Positions 15,553 to 23,660 of a stretch of DNA of 30,731 nucleotides are shown here, piece by piece (the stretch's first letter is position 1; each line of letters opens with the position of its first letter). The position numbers and the translations under genes are program-made. Source of the stretch: Actimicrobium sp047621345 (GTDB lineage: Bacteria; Pseudomonadota; Gammaproteobacteria; Burkholderiales; Burkholderiaceae_D); contig JBLHLW010000054.1 of assembly GCA_047621345.1 (NCBI GenBank), forward strand, positions 1-30,731, read 5' to 3'. The notes beneath the pieces are model-generated. The model ran no database searches, was not told the origin of the DNA, and saw nothing but the letters and a program-made list of their open reading frames with translations.

Positions 15553-17360
15553 TGAAAGCACTGTCGAACCGGCGCCGGTTGTTATTGGCTGTCGCCGGTG
15601 TGCTGTTGATCGTTGGTCTGACTTACTGGACGTCGGCGCGGATGATCCGCAGCGAGATTGATCGACAAAGTGAGCGGCAGTTGCAGGTCATTGCATTAGA
15701 CCTGCAATCGATGCTGGAGAAATTCGAGACGCTGCCTTTTTCGCTATCGGTTCATCCAGACATGGCGACGGCCTTGCTGCAGCCCGCAAATGCAGCGACC
15801 ATCCTGCGCGTCAGTCAAACGCTGCACACTGTTCAGCAGCAAGCCCGCGTTGCTGCCATCTACCTGATGGATTCGCAGGGGCTGACGATTGCGGCGAGTA
15901 ACTGGAACGAACCTCAAAATTACATTGGTCGCAACTTCGGTTTCCGTCCGTACTTCCGGGATGCGATCAACGGTGGTGCCGGACGGTTTTATGGCATCGG
16001 TAGCACCACCAGCGAGCCGGGATATTTCATTGCCCAGCCGGTGTATGCGAACGGGCAGGAGGCGCCGGGACAAACACCGTTAGGTGTGCTGGCGGTCAAG
16101 ATTAGTCTTAATGAATTCGAGCGAACCTGGCGTACCAGTGAAGAACCGATCGTGCTAGCCGACAGGGATGGGGTGGTTTTCCTCGGCAACCGGCCTGCCT
16201 GGCAATACCATAGCCTCGCATCGATCGATGTTGCTGCACGCGAAAAAATCATGGCGACGCTGCAGTATGTCGGCAAAGATATCACCCCGATTTCCAGCTT
16301 GCCGGCTGCCAGTCGCAAGGACTATGACGCATCCGTAATGCGTCCGGTTGGCCGGCTCGGCTGGCAATTGCGACTGTTTCCTGCGCAATCGCGCATTACG
16401 CGGGCGGCGCTGCTGTGGTCCGGTGCGATGACGCTGTTGTTGTTCAGTGTGATGTTATCGCTATGGGCGCGCCATCAACGCCGCCGCCGTCTGGAAGAGC
16501 GGCACGCTTCGCGGCAAGCGTTGCAGCAGGCCGCTGAAGAACTCGACCGGCAAATCGCCTTGCGCACCGACGAACTGTTGCAGGCGAATCGGGACCTCGG
16601 TGATAAATACGCCCGCCTCGAACACGCGCAAGGCTTGTTGCGTACGACCCAGGACGAGCTGGTGCAGGCCGGAAAACTGGCGATGCTGGGGCAGATGGCC
16701 GCTGGCGTGACCCATGAACTCAATCAGCCATTGGCAGCGATCCGCGCCTTTGCCGACAATGCAGTAACGTTTCTCGAGCGGGGGCAGCCGGGGCAGGCCA
16801 GTGCGAATCTGGCGCATATCAGCGCCGCCAGCGCACGCATGGGCGTTATCATCGGCCAGCTCAAGGCCTTTGCGCGCAAGAGCCATGGCAACGTCGCCGT
16901 GGTCGAGCTGACGCCCTCGGTCCATGCATCGGCATTGCTGCTGCAAGCCGAATGTGACCGGCTCGGCGTGGTATTGCAGATCGATATTGCCGAGCCATTG
17001 CAGATCCTTGGCGACGCCGTGCGTACCGAGCAAGTGCTAATCAATCTGTTGCGCAATGCGCTCGATGCGGTTGAAGAGGCAGTGCAGCGCCGGGTGGCGC
17101 TCAGCGTGGTGCGCGACGGTGACCACGCGTTGATTTGTGTGCGCGACTCCGGTCCCGGCATTCCCGATGAAGTGGCGGCCCAATTGTTTGCGCCGTTTTT
17201 CACCACCAAACCCAGCGGCAAGGGACTCGGGCTCGGACTGGCGATTTCGTCGTCGATCGTGCAGGCGATGCGCGGCCAATTGACGGCGCGTAATTTGCCT
17301 GATGGCGGTGCCGAGTTCCAGTTACGTTTGCCCTTGTATTCACCGATAGCGAAAAGTTGA
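15552..17360 (+). CDS. DctB-like sensor histidine kinase
   Basis: 602 residues, inner membrane. TM1 at about 8-26, a large periplasmic sensor of about 250 residues, TM2 at about 285-305 (ALLWSGAMTLLLFSVMLSLW), a long coiled coil (about 310-375), a HisKA domain with phospho-acceptor His388 in AAGVTHELNQPLAAIRAF, and an HATPase with N box (INLLRNALDAVEE), DSGPGIP and KGLGLGLAIS. The periplasmic segment has the DctB PDC hallmarks NWNEPQNYIGRNFGFRPYFRDA and FYGIGSTTSEPGYFIAQPV. DctB senses C4-dicarboxylates, so a carboxylate ligand is likely here but unproven. It overlaps the ATPase stop by one base and precedes its response regulator by one base. Confidence 0.93.
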   Translation: MKALSNRRRLLLAVAGVLLIVGLTYWTSARMIRSEIDRQSERQLQVIALDLQSMLEKFETLPFSLSVHPDMATALLQPANAATILRVSQTLHTVQQQARVAAIYLMDSQGLTIAASNWNEPQNYIGRNFGFRPYFRDAINGGAGRFYGIGSTTSEPGYFIAQPVYANGQEAPGQTPLGVLAVKISLNEFERTWRTSEEPIVLADRDGVVFLGNRPAWQYHSLASIDVAAREKIMATLQYVGKDITPISSLPAASRKDYDASVMRPVGRLGWQLRLFPAQSRITRAALLWSGAMTLLLFSVMLSLWARHQRRRRLEERHASRQALQQAAEELDRQIALRTDELLQANRDLGDKYARLEHAQGLLRTTQDELVQAGKLAMLGQMAAGVTHELNQPLAAIRAFADNAVTFLERGQPGQASANLAHISAASARMGVIIGQLKAFARKSHGNVAVVELTPSVHASALLLQAECDRLGVVLQIDIAEPLQILGDAVRTEQVLINLLRNALDAVEEAVQRRVALSVVRDGDHALICVRDSGPGIPDEVAAQLFAPFFTTKPSGKGLGLGLAISSSIVQAMRGQLTARNLPDGGAEFQLRLPLYSPIAKS

Positions 17361-17361
17361 T

Positions 17362-18696
17362 ATGACATCCCATCAAGTCGTGCTGGTCGAAGACGAAGCC
17401 GCGTTACGTCTGGCCACCGGTCAGACACTGGAACTCGGTGGCTTTACCGTGGCGGCGTGTGCCAGTGCCGAACAGGCCGATGGTTTGCTGGGCCCTGATT
17501 ACCCCGGCGTGCTGGTGACCGACGTGCGCTTGCCCGGCCGCTCCGGTCTGGAATTGCTTGCGCAGGTGATGGCCATTGATGCCGATTTGCCCGTGGTGCT
17601 GGTCACAGGTCACGGTGATGTCGAGATGGCTGTCGAGGCGATGCGCGCCGGTGCCTACGACTTCATCGAAAAGCCATTTGCCGCCGAGCGTTTACTGGCC
17701 ACCGTGCGGCGGGCGCAGGAAAAGCGCGATCTTGTGCTGGCCAATCGGCGCCTGCAGGCGGCGTGGTTGCAGCAACCCGATTTGCCGCCACTGCTCGGAC
17801 AATCTGCCGCCATGGAACGGGTGCGTACGCTAGTGGCCACGCTTGGGCCGGCCTCGGTCGACGTGCTGATCAATGGTCAGACCGGCAGCGGCAAGGAAGT
17901 TGTTGCGCGCCAGTTGCATGCGGCCAGCGGACGCAAGGGGCATTTCGTGGCCATCAATTGCGGCGCGTTGCCGGAGTCGGTCTTCGAGTCCGAAATGTTT
18001 GGCCACGAAGCCGGGGCCTTCACGAGCGCGCAAAAGCGCCGTATCGGCAAGCTCGAATATGCCGACGGCGGCACTTTGTTCCTCGATGAAATCGAAAGTA
18101 TGCCGCTGAGCCTGCAAGTCAAGTTGTTGCGGGTGTTGCAGGAGCGCAGACTTGAACGACTCGGCGGCAACGATCCGGTGCCGTTCGACTGCCGCGTCAT
18201 TGCCGCCAGCAAGGTCGACCTGTTGCAGCTCAGTGTCAGCGGCGTTTTCCGCGAAGACCTGTATTACCGCATCAGCGTGGTCAGCATCGGTTTGCCGCGG
18301 TTGTCACAGCGACGCGAAGACATCCCGTTGTTGCTGGCGCATTTCGTTCAGGCAGCAGCGCTGCGGCAGCAGCGTCCGGTGCCGGCGTGGAGTGCTGCGC
18401 AGATGGTGCATTGGCAGTCGCGCGACTGGGCTGGCAATGTGCGTGAACTGCGCAACGTCGCGGAACGGTTGGTGCTCGGGATTGCTGACGACAGCGCCGT
18501 CGTTAATGACGATGCCGCCAGTACGACGCACCTGACCGTCTTGCTGGATGCCTATGAGAACATGTTGATCACCGCCGCACTGCAGGCAACCGGTGCCAGT
18601 GTGGCGCTGGCGGCCGAGCGTCTCGGTTTGCCTAAAAAAACACTGTACGACAAACTGAAAAAGCATCGGATCATGGCGGGCCGCGCGGCCGATTGA
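17362..18696 (+). CDS. DctD-like sigma-54-dependent response regulator (GAFTSA variant)
   Basis: 444 residues in NtrC/DctD order. Receiver domain 1-120 with phospho-acceptor Asp54 (VLVTDVRLPGRSG) and KPF; AAA+ domain with Walker A GQTGSGKE (172-179), L1 loop GAFTSA (218-223), Walker B GGTLFLDEIES and sensor WAGNVRELRN; C-terminal Fis-type helix-turn-helix ASVALAAERLGLPKKTLYDKLKKH. The HTH and KRRIGKLEYADGGTLFLDEIE are DctD-like. The final G of the sigma-54-contacting GAFTGA is Ser here. It is the likely activator of the sigma-54 promoter at 12891 through the palindromes at 12782-12825, closing a feedback loop because its own gene lies in the same operon. Confidence 0.93.
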   Translation: MTSHQVVLVEDEAALRLATGQTLELGGFTVAACASAEQADGLLGPDYPGVLVTDVRLPGRSGLELLAQVMAIDADLPVVLVTGHGDVEMAVEAMRAGAYDFIEKPFAAERLLATVRRAQEKRDLVLANRRLQAAWLQQPDLPPLLGQSAAMERVRTLVATLGPASVDVLINGQTGSGKEVVARQLHAASGRKGHFVAINCGALPESVFESEMFGHEAGAFTSAQKRRIGKLEYADGGTLFLDEIESMPLSLQVKLLRVLQERRLERLGGNDPVPFDCRVIAASKVDLLQLSVSGVFREDLYYRISVVSIGLPRLSQRREDIPLLLAHFVQAAALRQQRPVPAWSAAQMVHWQSRDWAGNVRELRNVAERLVLGIADDSAVVNDDAASTTHLTVLLDAYENMLITAALQATGASVALAAERLGLPKKTLYDKLKKHRIMAGRAAD

Positions 18697-18789
18697 TTCG
18701 CGCTGTCGTCCTGTCGATCTGATCGCTCCTGTATGAATGAGGCGGCGTTCAGGGCGCAGCATCGGCCCGGCTTGGTGTAAACTCAACCG

Positions 18790-19608
18790 ATGCAAAATTA
18801 CTTCTTTATTGTCGCCGCGGTGCTCTATGCGAGTTGCGCGTTTATGCCAACGCGCTTGCGTGTGGCGATCTCCCTTGGCTCGGCTCTGGGCTGGACACTG
18901 CACGGGCTTGCGCTGTGGTCTGACGTGGTGGTAGCGGAGTCCCTGCGAATGGGGTTCGCACAGATGCTGTCAGCGGCGATGTGGGTTTCGGTTGCCGTGT
19001 ACTGGGTCGAGAACCGCAACATGGTGCTCGACAGCTTGCGTGTCCTGATGTTGCCGGTGGCCGCTGTCGCCGTGCTGTTGCCGATTGTCTTTCCCGGCAG
19101 CCTGGTCCCGCTGCAAGGCAGGACTGTTCTCTTTCCGTGGCATGTTGCCATCGCGCTGCTGGCCTACAGTACGCTGACGACGGCTGCTTTCCATGCGGTA
19201 TTGATGGCCGTGCAGGAGTCGTACCTGCATTCGCGCCGCGGCCTGCTCAACGGTATCAAAGGGGGGTGGTATGCCGCCGCCATTGCCCGCTTGCCCGCGT
19301 TGCTGACGATGGAAAAAATGCTGTTCCGGCTGATTGGAATCGGCTTCTTTTTTCTGACGCTGACGGTGTTGTCGGGCCTGCTGTTCTCCGAACAGTTGTT
19401 TGACAAGGCCCTGACCTGGGATCACAAGACTATTTTTACGCTGTTGTCATGGGTGTTGTTTGGCGTGCTGCTGGCCGGACGCCACTGGCGCGGTTGGCGC
19501 GGCAAGACGGCGCTGACCTTCACCCTTACCGGATTCGTCACTTTGCTGCTCGCCTATGTCGGTAGCCGCTTCGTGCTGGAAGTTGTCTTGCACAGGGGGC
19601 TAGCATGA
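18790..19608 (+). CDS. ypjD: YpjD/CcsA-like cytochrome c assembly family membrane protein
   Basis: 272 residues, about eight transmembrane helices, related to the CcsA/HemX/YpjD family of inner-membrane proteins. Recognisable traits are PWHVAIALLAYSTLTTAAFHAVLMAVQE (a helix pair with conserved His), LPALLTMEKMLFRLIGIGFFFLTLTVLSGL and WDHKTIFTLLSWVLFGVLLAGRHWRGWRGKTA, seen as consecutive family blocks. E. coli YpjD (CorE) has been tied to cation efflux; whether this protein handles heme is not known. It starts the operon ypjD / PP0621-family / pilS / pilR / ampD. No clear ribosome site precedes the ATG. Confidence 0.9.
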   Translation: MQNYFFIVAAVLYASCAFMPTRLRVAISLGSALGWTLHGLALWSDVVVAESLRMGFAQMLSAAMWVSVAVYWVENRNMVLDSLRVLMLPVAAVAVLLPIVFPGSLVPLQGRTVLFPWHVAIALLAYSTLTTAAFHAVLMAVQESYLHSRRGLLNGIKGGWYAAAIARLPALLTMEKMLFRLIGIGFFFLTLTVLSGLLFSEQLFDKALTWDHKTIFTLLSWVLFGVLLAGRHWRGWRGKTALTFTLTGFVTLLLAYVGSRFVLEVVLHRGLA

Positions 19609-19841
19609 GGTTTTTGGCGTGGCTGGTACTGGTGCTGCTCGTGATCTACGTGGTACGCAAAAAAATGACTGCCGCGACGCGGCCACCACCGCAAACGCGC
19701 AGTCCGAACGACGTCGAAGGGGAGTCGATGGTCAATTGCGCGCACTGCGGTATCTATGTCCCGGCGTCCGAAGCGCTGTCCGGACCACAGGGCAAGCTGT
19801 ATTGCAGTTCGGAGCACCGCGCTCTCCACGACCGGTCCTGA
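19605..19841 (+). CDS. PP0621-family small membrane-anchored zinc-ribbon-like protein
   Basis: 78 residues: one N-terminal transmembrane helix (FLAWLVLVLLVIYVV), a basic linker and a C-terminal metal-binding-like motif C-x2-C (NCAHCGIYVP) followed by YCSSEH. This matches the PP0621 family found next to pilS in pseudomonads and betaproteobacteria; no biochemical role is known. The ATG overlaps the ypjD stop (ATGA), and its own TGA overlaps the pilS start (TGATG), so the three are translationally coupled. Confidence 0.88.
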   Translation: MRFLAWLVLVLLVIYVVRKKMTAATRPPPQTRSPNDVEGESMVNCAHCGIYVPASEALSGPQGKLYCSSEHRALHDRS

Positions 19842-21529
19842 TGCGGCACTGGCGCGCTCACCGCCTCACGCTGGCACCGGACGACGTGCTCGATCCGGAC
19901 GTGTATGCCGGCGCCAGTAGTCCCTTTTGGCGGACCCTGCAGGCATTCACCTTATTGCGTTTTGTGATTGCTTTGCTGCTGCTGGGTTTCGTCGGTGTCG
20001 TTGAAATGCGCGGTACCGGCGGCGACGAGGCGGTCCCTTATCTCCAGTTGAGCAGTGTTTATCTGTTCGCTTCGGCCGCCTTCTGGGTACTGGCTGTCCG
20101 TTCGCGAGAGCGCTTCCTGCTGCAGCTATCGAGCCAGATCGGGGTCGATATCGTCATCATTGCCACGTTGTTCGTGTTGGCCGGCGGTACCCGCAGCGGA
20201 TTGGCAATCCTGTTCCTGTTCCCGCTGGCGGGTGGCGCGATCCTCGCTCCGCTGATTCTTGCGTTGTTTTTCACGTCACTGGTGGCACTGGTGCTGTTGT
20301 TCGACAGCGTCTGGCAATCGCTGCGGATGATTCCGGATGTATCGATTTCTACTTCCGGGTTGTACGGCATGGGATTCTTCGCTGCCGCCTTGCTGCTCAA
20401 CCGGTTGGCCTCGAAGCTGATCAAGCAAGAAAGTCTTGCCGCGCAGCGCGGACAGGCATTGCAATTACAGGAGGCCATTAATGCGCTGATCATCGCCGAC
20501 ATGGGCGATGGCATTCTGGTTCTCGAAGAAGACACCACCATCGTGACCGGCAATCCGGCGGCGCAATCGATGCTCGGCGTCACGCTAGAGGGCGATGGAT
20601 CGCTTGCGCGCCTGGCCGATAGTGCGGTTCTGGCACCCATCGCCGAGGCCTGGCTGGCATGGACCCGCCGTGCCTCCAGTGAAGACGCCTTTGCCATTTA
20701 CGTGATGCTCAAACCGGCTGGCCGGCGCGACTTGTCGGCGCATCTGAAGCTGCGTTTTGCAACAGTCCATGCACCTGGTCGCGGTGCCGTACGGACCGTG
20801 ATCTTTATGCAGGATGTGACGGAAATTGAAAACCGGGCGCAAGACCTGAAGCTGGCATCAATGGGACGTCTGACAGCCAGTATTGCCCATGAAGTGCGCA
20901 ATCCGCTGTCGGCCATTTCGCATGCCGCTTCCTTGCTCGAGGAAGATGCCCCGGACCCGACGCAGGTCCGGCTGCTGGCCATCATTGACGATAATGTGGC
21001 GCGGCTCAACCGGATGATCGAAGACATCCTGAAGCTCTCACGCAAGGCGCAACCGCTGGGCGAGCCGTTGTCACTGTCGGCTTTTTTTGCCGATCTGCTA
21101 CCCGAGTTCAGAGACCTCCATGGCTTGCCGGAGCAGGTCGTTGTTGCCACTGGCGCAGCCGATTACCGGGTACGATTTGATCCGTTGCATTTGCGCGAAG
21201 TGGTCGTTAATCTGTTATCGAATGCCTTGCGTTACGCCAGCGGTCGCAGCGGCAGCATTCGCCTCGATGTCATTGCGCTGGCCACCAACCGGATCGAGCT
21301 GCATGTGCAGGATGACGGCGTGCCGATTACGCCATCGGTGCGTGCGCATCTGTTTGAACCTTTTTATACCACCTCCAGCAAAGGCACCGGGTTAGGACTT
21401 TATCTGGCACGAGAGCTGTGTCTCAACAACGAGGCGATGCTTGATTACGAATACCGGCTTGGGTCTGACGATGAGCCCGCGCCAAGCGGACGTTTCGTGA
21501 TCACCTTCGCTACCGCCAACATTCTTTAA
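19841..21529 (+). CDS. pilS: Sensor histidine kinase PilS
   Basis: 562 residues. Six closely spaced N-terminal transmembrane helices (about 35-200, starting FTLLRFVIALLLLGFVGVV), a PAS-like cytoplasmic segment (about 212-330), a HisKA domain with His350 in LTASIAHEVRNPLSAISHAA and an HATPase with NLLSNALRYA and KGTGLGLYLARELC. This architecture and the pairing with pilR are those of PilS, which controls type IV pilin transcription with RpoN. The start at 19841 is chosen because the protein then begins in cytosolic MRHWRAHRLTL and overlaps the upstream stop; the longer open frame upstream is out of context. No pilA is visible in this window. Confidence 0.93.
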   Translation: MRHWRAHRLTLAPDDVLDPDVYAGASSPFWRTLQAFTLLRFVIALLLLGFVGVVEMRGTGGDEAVPYLQLSSVYLFASAAFWVLAVRSRERFLLQLSSQIGVDIVIIATLFVLAGGTRSGLAILFLFPLAGGAILAPLILALFFTSLVALVLLFDSVWQSLRMIPDVSISTSGLYGMGFFAAALLLNRLASKLIKQESLAAQRGQALQLQEAINALIIADMGDGILVLEEDTTIVTGNPAAQSMLGVTLEGDGSLARLADSAVLAPIAEAWLAWTRRASSEDAFAIYVMLKPAGRRDLSAHLKLRFATVHAPGRGAVRTVIFMQDVTEIENRAQDLKLASMGRLTASIAHEVRNPLSAISHAASLLEEDAPDPTQVRLLAIIDDNVARLNRMIEDILKLSRKAQPLGEPLSLSAFFADLLPEFRDLHGLPEQVVVATGAADYRVRFDPLHLREVVVNLLSNALRYASGRSGSIRLDVIALATNRIELHVQDDGVPITPSVRAHLFEPFYTTSSKGTGLGLYLARELCLNNEAMLDYEYRLGSDDEPAPSGRFVITFATANIL

Positions 21530-21542
21530 CGGAAATCCACTG

Positions 21543-22946
21543 ATGAGTTCACCCCGCATTCTGGTCGTCGACGATGAAGCCGATCTGCGCGAATTGCTGG
21601 AAATTACGCTGCTCAAGATGGGTCTCGATGTCGACAGCGCCGAGACGCTGACTAAGGCACGTGCCTGTCTGGCGGAGCGCGACTATGCGCTGGTGCTGAC
21701 CGACATGCGTTTGCCGGATGGGCTAGGTATCGAACTGGTCCATGAAATTACTGCCGCTGCGCGATCGATACCGATTGCTGTCATTACTGCGTTTGGTAGT
21801 GCGGATAATGCGGTGACGGCGCTCAAGGCAGGCGCGTTCGATTACTTGTCCAAGCCGATCCGGGTCGAGCAGTTGCGCCAAGTCGTGCATTCCGCGCTGC
21901 GTATCGACAAGGCCGACGCGCCAACAGTCAGTGCCGTGGCACCCTCGTTGCGGCTGATCGGCGAGTCGGCCGTGATGCGGGATGTACAGGCGCAGATCGT
22001 GCGGCTAGCGCGTAGCATGGCGCCGGTGGCCATTACCGGAGAGTCGGGTAGCGGCAAGGAACTGGCAGCACGCGATATCCACAGCCAAAGTGCACGGGCC
22101 GGCAAGGCCTTCGTTGCCGTCAACTGCGGTGCGATTCCTGAGGCCCTGATGGAGGCAGAATTCTTTGGTTATCGCAAAGGGGCATTCACCGGTGCAGCTG
22201 AAGACCGTGACGGATTTTTCCAGGCGGCCAGCGGCGGGACCTTGATGCTCGATGAAGTCGCCGACCTGCCGTTGGCAATGCAAGTCAAGTTGTTGCGGGC
22301 GATTCAGGAGCGGCGCGTGCGCAAGGTCGGCGCGACGGCAGAAGAGCCCGTCGATGTGCGTCTGATCAGTGCCACCCATCAGAATCTGGCCGACTGGGTC
22401 GAGCAAGGCAAGTTCAGGCAAGACCTGTATTACCGTCTCAATGTGATCGAACTACGCCTGCCGCCGTTACGTGAACGGCGCGACGATGTCGGGTTGCTGG
22501 CCGACGTCATCCTGCATCGACTGGCCGGTAGTGACACGGTGGCGGTGTTGTCTCCGATGGCGTTGACGGCCTTGCGTGGCTGCGCTTTTCCGGGCAATGT
22601 GCGCGAGCTGGAAAACATCCTCGAGCGGGCAATGGCGTTTGCCAGCGACGGCATCATCGAAGTCAGCGACCTGGCGTTGCGTCAGACCTTGCCGGCGCCG
22701 GTCACCGAGCCAGTAGCGCTGCCTGCCCCACCCGTCGTGCTGGTCAGCGAAGTACCACCTGCTGCCTTGCCCGATCCCTTACCGGATTCGTTGCCCGACC
22801 ATCTCGATGAGGTCGAGCGTGAGATTATCCGCCGCGCGCTGGCGCGCACTCACTTCAACCGAACCCAGGCCGCCGAACTGCTCGGCATCAGTTTTCGGCA
22901 ACTTCGTTACCGGATGCAGCGCCTCGACATTCATGAACCCGATTAA
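21543..22946 (+). CDS. pilR: Sigma-54-dependent response regulator PilR
   Basis: 467 residues. Receiver domain with Asp54 (ALVLTDMRLPDG) and KPI; AAA+ domain with Walker A GESGSGKE, intact GAFTGA loop (213-218), GGTLMLDEVADLP and FPGNVRELEN; a Pro/Val-rich linker (about 385-420); and a C-terminal Fis-type HTH with FNRTQAAELLGISFRQLRYRMQR. Partner of PilS, 13 bases downstream. Activates sigma-54 pilin promoters in related bacteria; the target here lies outside the window. The end overlaps ampD by 14 bases. Confidence 0.95.
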   Translation: MSSPRILVVDDEADLRELLEITLLKMGLDVDSAETLTKARACLAERDYALVLTDMRLPDGLGIELVHEITAAARSIPIAVITAFGSADNAVTALKAGAFDYLSKPIRVEQLRQVVHSALRIDKADAPTVSAVAPSLRLIGESAVMRDVQAQIVRLARSMAPVAITGESGSGKELAARDIHSQSARAGKAFVAVNCGAIPEALMEAEFFGYRKGAFTGAAEDRDGFFQAASGGTLMLDEVADLPLAMQVKLLRAIQERRVRKVGATAEEPVDVRLISATHQNLADWVEQGKFRQDLYYRLNVIELRLPPLRERRDDVGLLADVILHRLAGSDTVAVLSPMALTALRGCAFPGNVRELENILERAMAFASDGIIEVSDLALRQTLPAPVTEPVALPAPPVVLVSEVPPAALPDPLPDSLPDHLDEVEREIIRRALARTHFNRTQAAELLGISFRQLRYRMQRLDIHEPD

Positions 22947-23568
22947 CCCGGAGCGCCTACCGTTACAGATCGATGCGCACGGCTGGTGTCCGCAAGCGCA
23001 GCAACTGCGCTCGCCCAACTGCGACGCTCGCGCCGCCGGTGTCGCGATTGATGTGCTGGTGATTCACAACATCAGCCTGCCACCGCAGCAGTACGGTGGG
23101 CCTTATATCGCGCAATTGTTCACCAATACGCTCGACTTTGACGCTGATCCGTACTTCGACCAATTGCGCGCATTGCGCGTGTCCAGCCACTTCGTCATCC
23201 GTCGCGATGGCGGCTTGCAGCAGTTCGTATCGACCTTGCAGCGCGCCTGGCACGCAGGCGTATCGCAATTGGGCGACAGGACGCGCTGCAACGATTTCTC
23301 GATTGGCATTGAACTCGAAGGCAGTGACGTGGACGCCTTTTCCGATCTTCAATATGCCTGTTTATGTCAGCTAAGCCACGCGCTACAGCAGGCCCATTCA
23401 CTGTATGCCGTGACGGGTCACCAGCACATTGCGCCCGGTCGCAAAACTGATCCCGGACCTTGTTTCGACTGGCAGCGCTATCACGCGCAATGGATCGCCG
23501 CCTTGTCTCCCAACGTGATGGCAGCAATGCCGCTTTTTGTCACGGTAGCGCAAAAAACGCAACCATAA
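22933..23568 (+). CDS. ampD: 1,6-anhydro-N-acetylmuramyl-L-alanine amidase AmpD
   Basis: Cytoplasmic zinc amidase that removes the peptide from anhydro-muropeptides in cell-wall recycling and thereby limits AmpC induction. 211 residues. Zinc ligands His45 (VLVIHNISLPP), His163 and Asp173 (GHQHIAPGRKTDPG) and the conserved IGIELEGSD are present; HFVIRRDGGLQQFV and WHAGVS are also typical. The start at 22933 (MNPINPERL) is inferred because it gives the normal AmpD length and overlaps the pilR end; the longer open frame starts deep inside pilR. Last gene of the ypjD-ampD cluster. Confidence 0.94.
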   Translation: MNPINPERLPLQIDAHGWCPQAQQLRSPNCDARAAGVAIDVLVIHNISLPPQQYGGPYIAQLFTNTLDFDADPYFDQLRALRVSSHFVIRRDGGLQQFVSTLQRAWHAGVSQLGDRTRCNDFSIGIELEGSDVDAFSDLQYACLCQLSHALQQAHSLYAVTGHQHIAPGRKTDPGPCFDWQRYHAQWIAALSPNVMAAMPLFVTVAQKTQP

Positions 23569-23595
23569 AATCTCTCTTTTTCTGCAATTTAAGTA

Positions 23596-23624
23596 TTGCA
23601 GCATGCGTTCTGGCGAACTAGAAT
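23596..23624 (+). promoter_or_regulatory. Candidate sigma-70 promoter of nrdAB
   Basis: TTGCAG (23596-23601) and TAGAAT (23619-23624) are separated by 17 bases. The -35 match is weak (TTG plus one or two more), the -10 is good, and the -10 lies inside the first NrdR-box-like site, as expected for a repressor-blocked promoter. If used, transcription starts near 23631 and gives a leader of about 250 bases. Confidence 0.4.
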
Positions 23625-23660
23625 TAGTGCAAATCACTGATGCTTCACTAGATATAGTCA
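23615..23660. promoter_or_regulatory. Two NrdR-box-like sites upstream of nrdA
   Basis: Compared with the 16-bp palindrome ACACTATATATAGTGT used by NrdR, GAACTAGAATTAGTGC (23615-23630) matches at 10 positions and TCACTAGATATAGTCA (23645-23660) at 12. They start 30 bp apart, about three helical turns, close to the spacing usual for NrdR box pairs. NrdR represses ribonucleotide reductase operons when (d)ATP signals sufficiency; nrdR itself is not in the window. Confidence 0.65.

Noticed and set aside
14686..15561. Minus-strand open frame of 291 codons opposite the ABC ATPase
   Set aside because: All ABC motifs are on the plus strand; the antisense reading is His/Asp/Gln-rich without features.
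19619..19840. N-terminal extension of PilS by 74 residues
   Set aside because: The extension lies wholly inside the PP0621-family gene in another frame and has no hydrophobic or domain logic; the TGATG overlap marks the true start.
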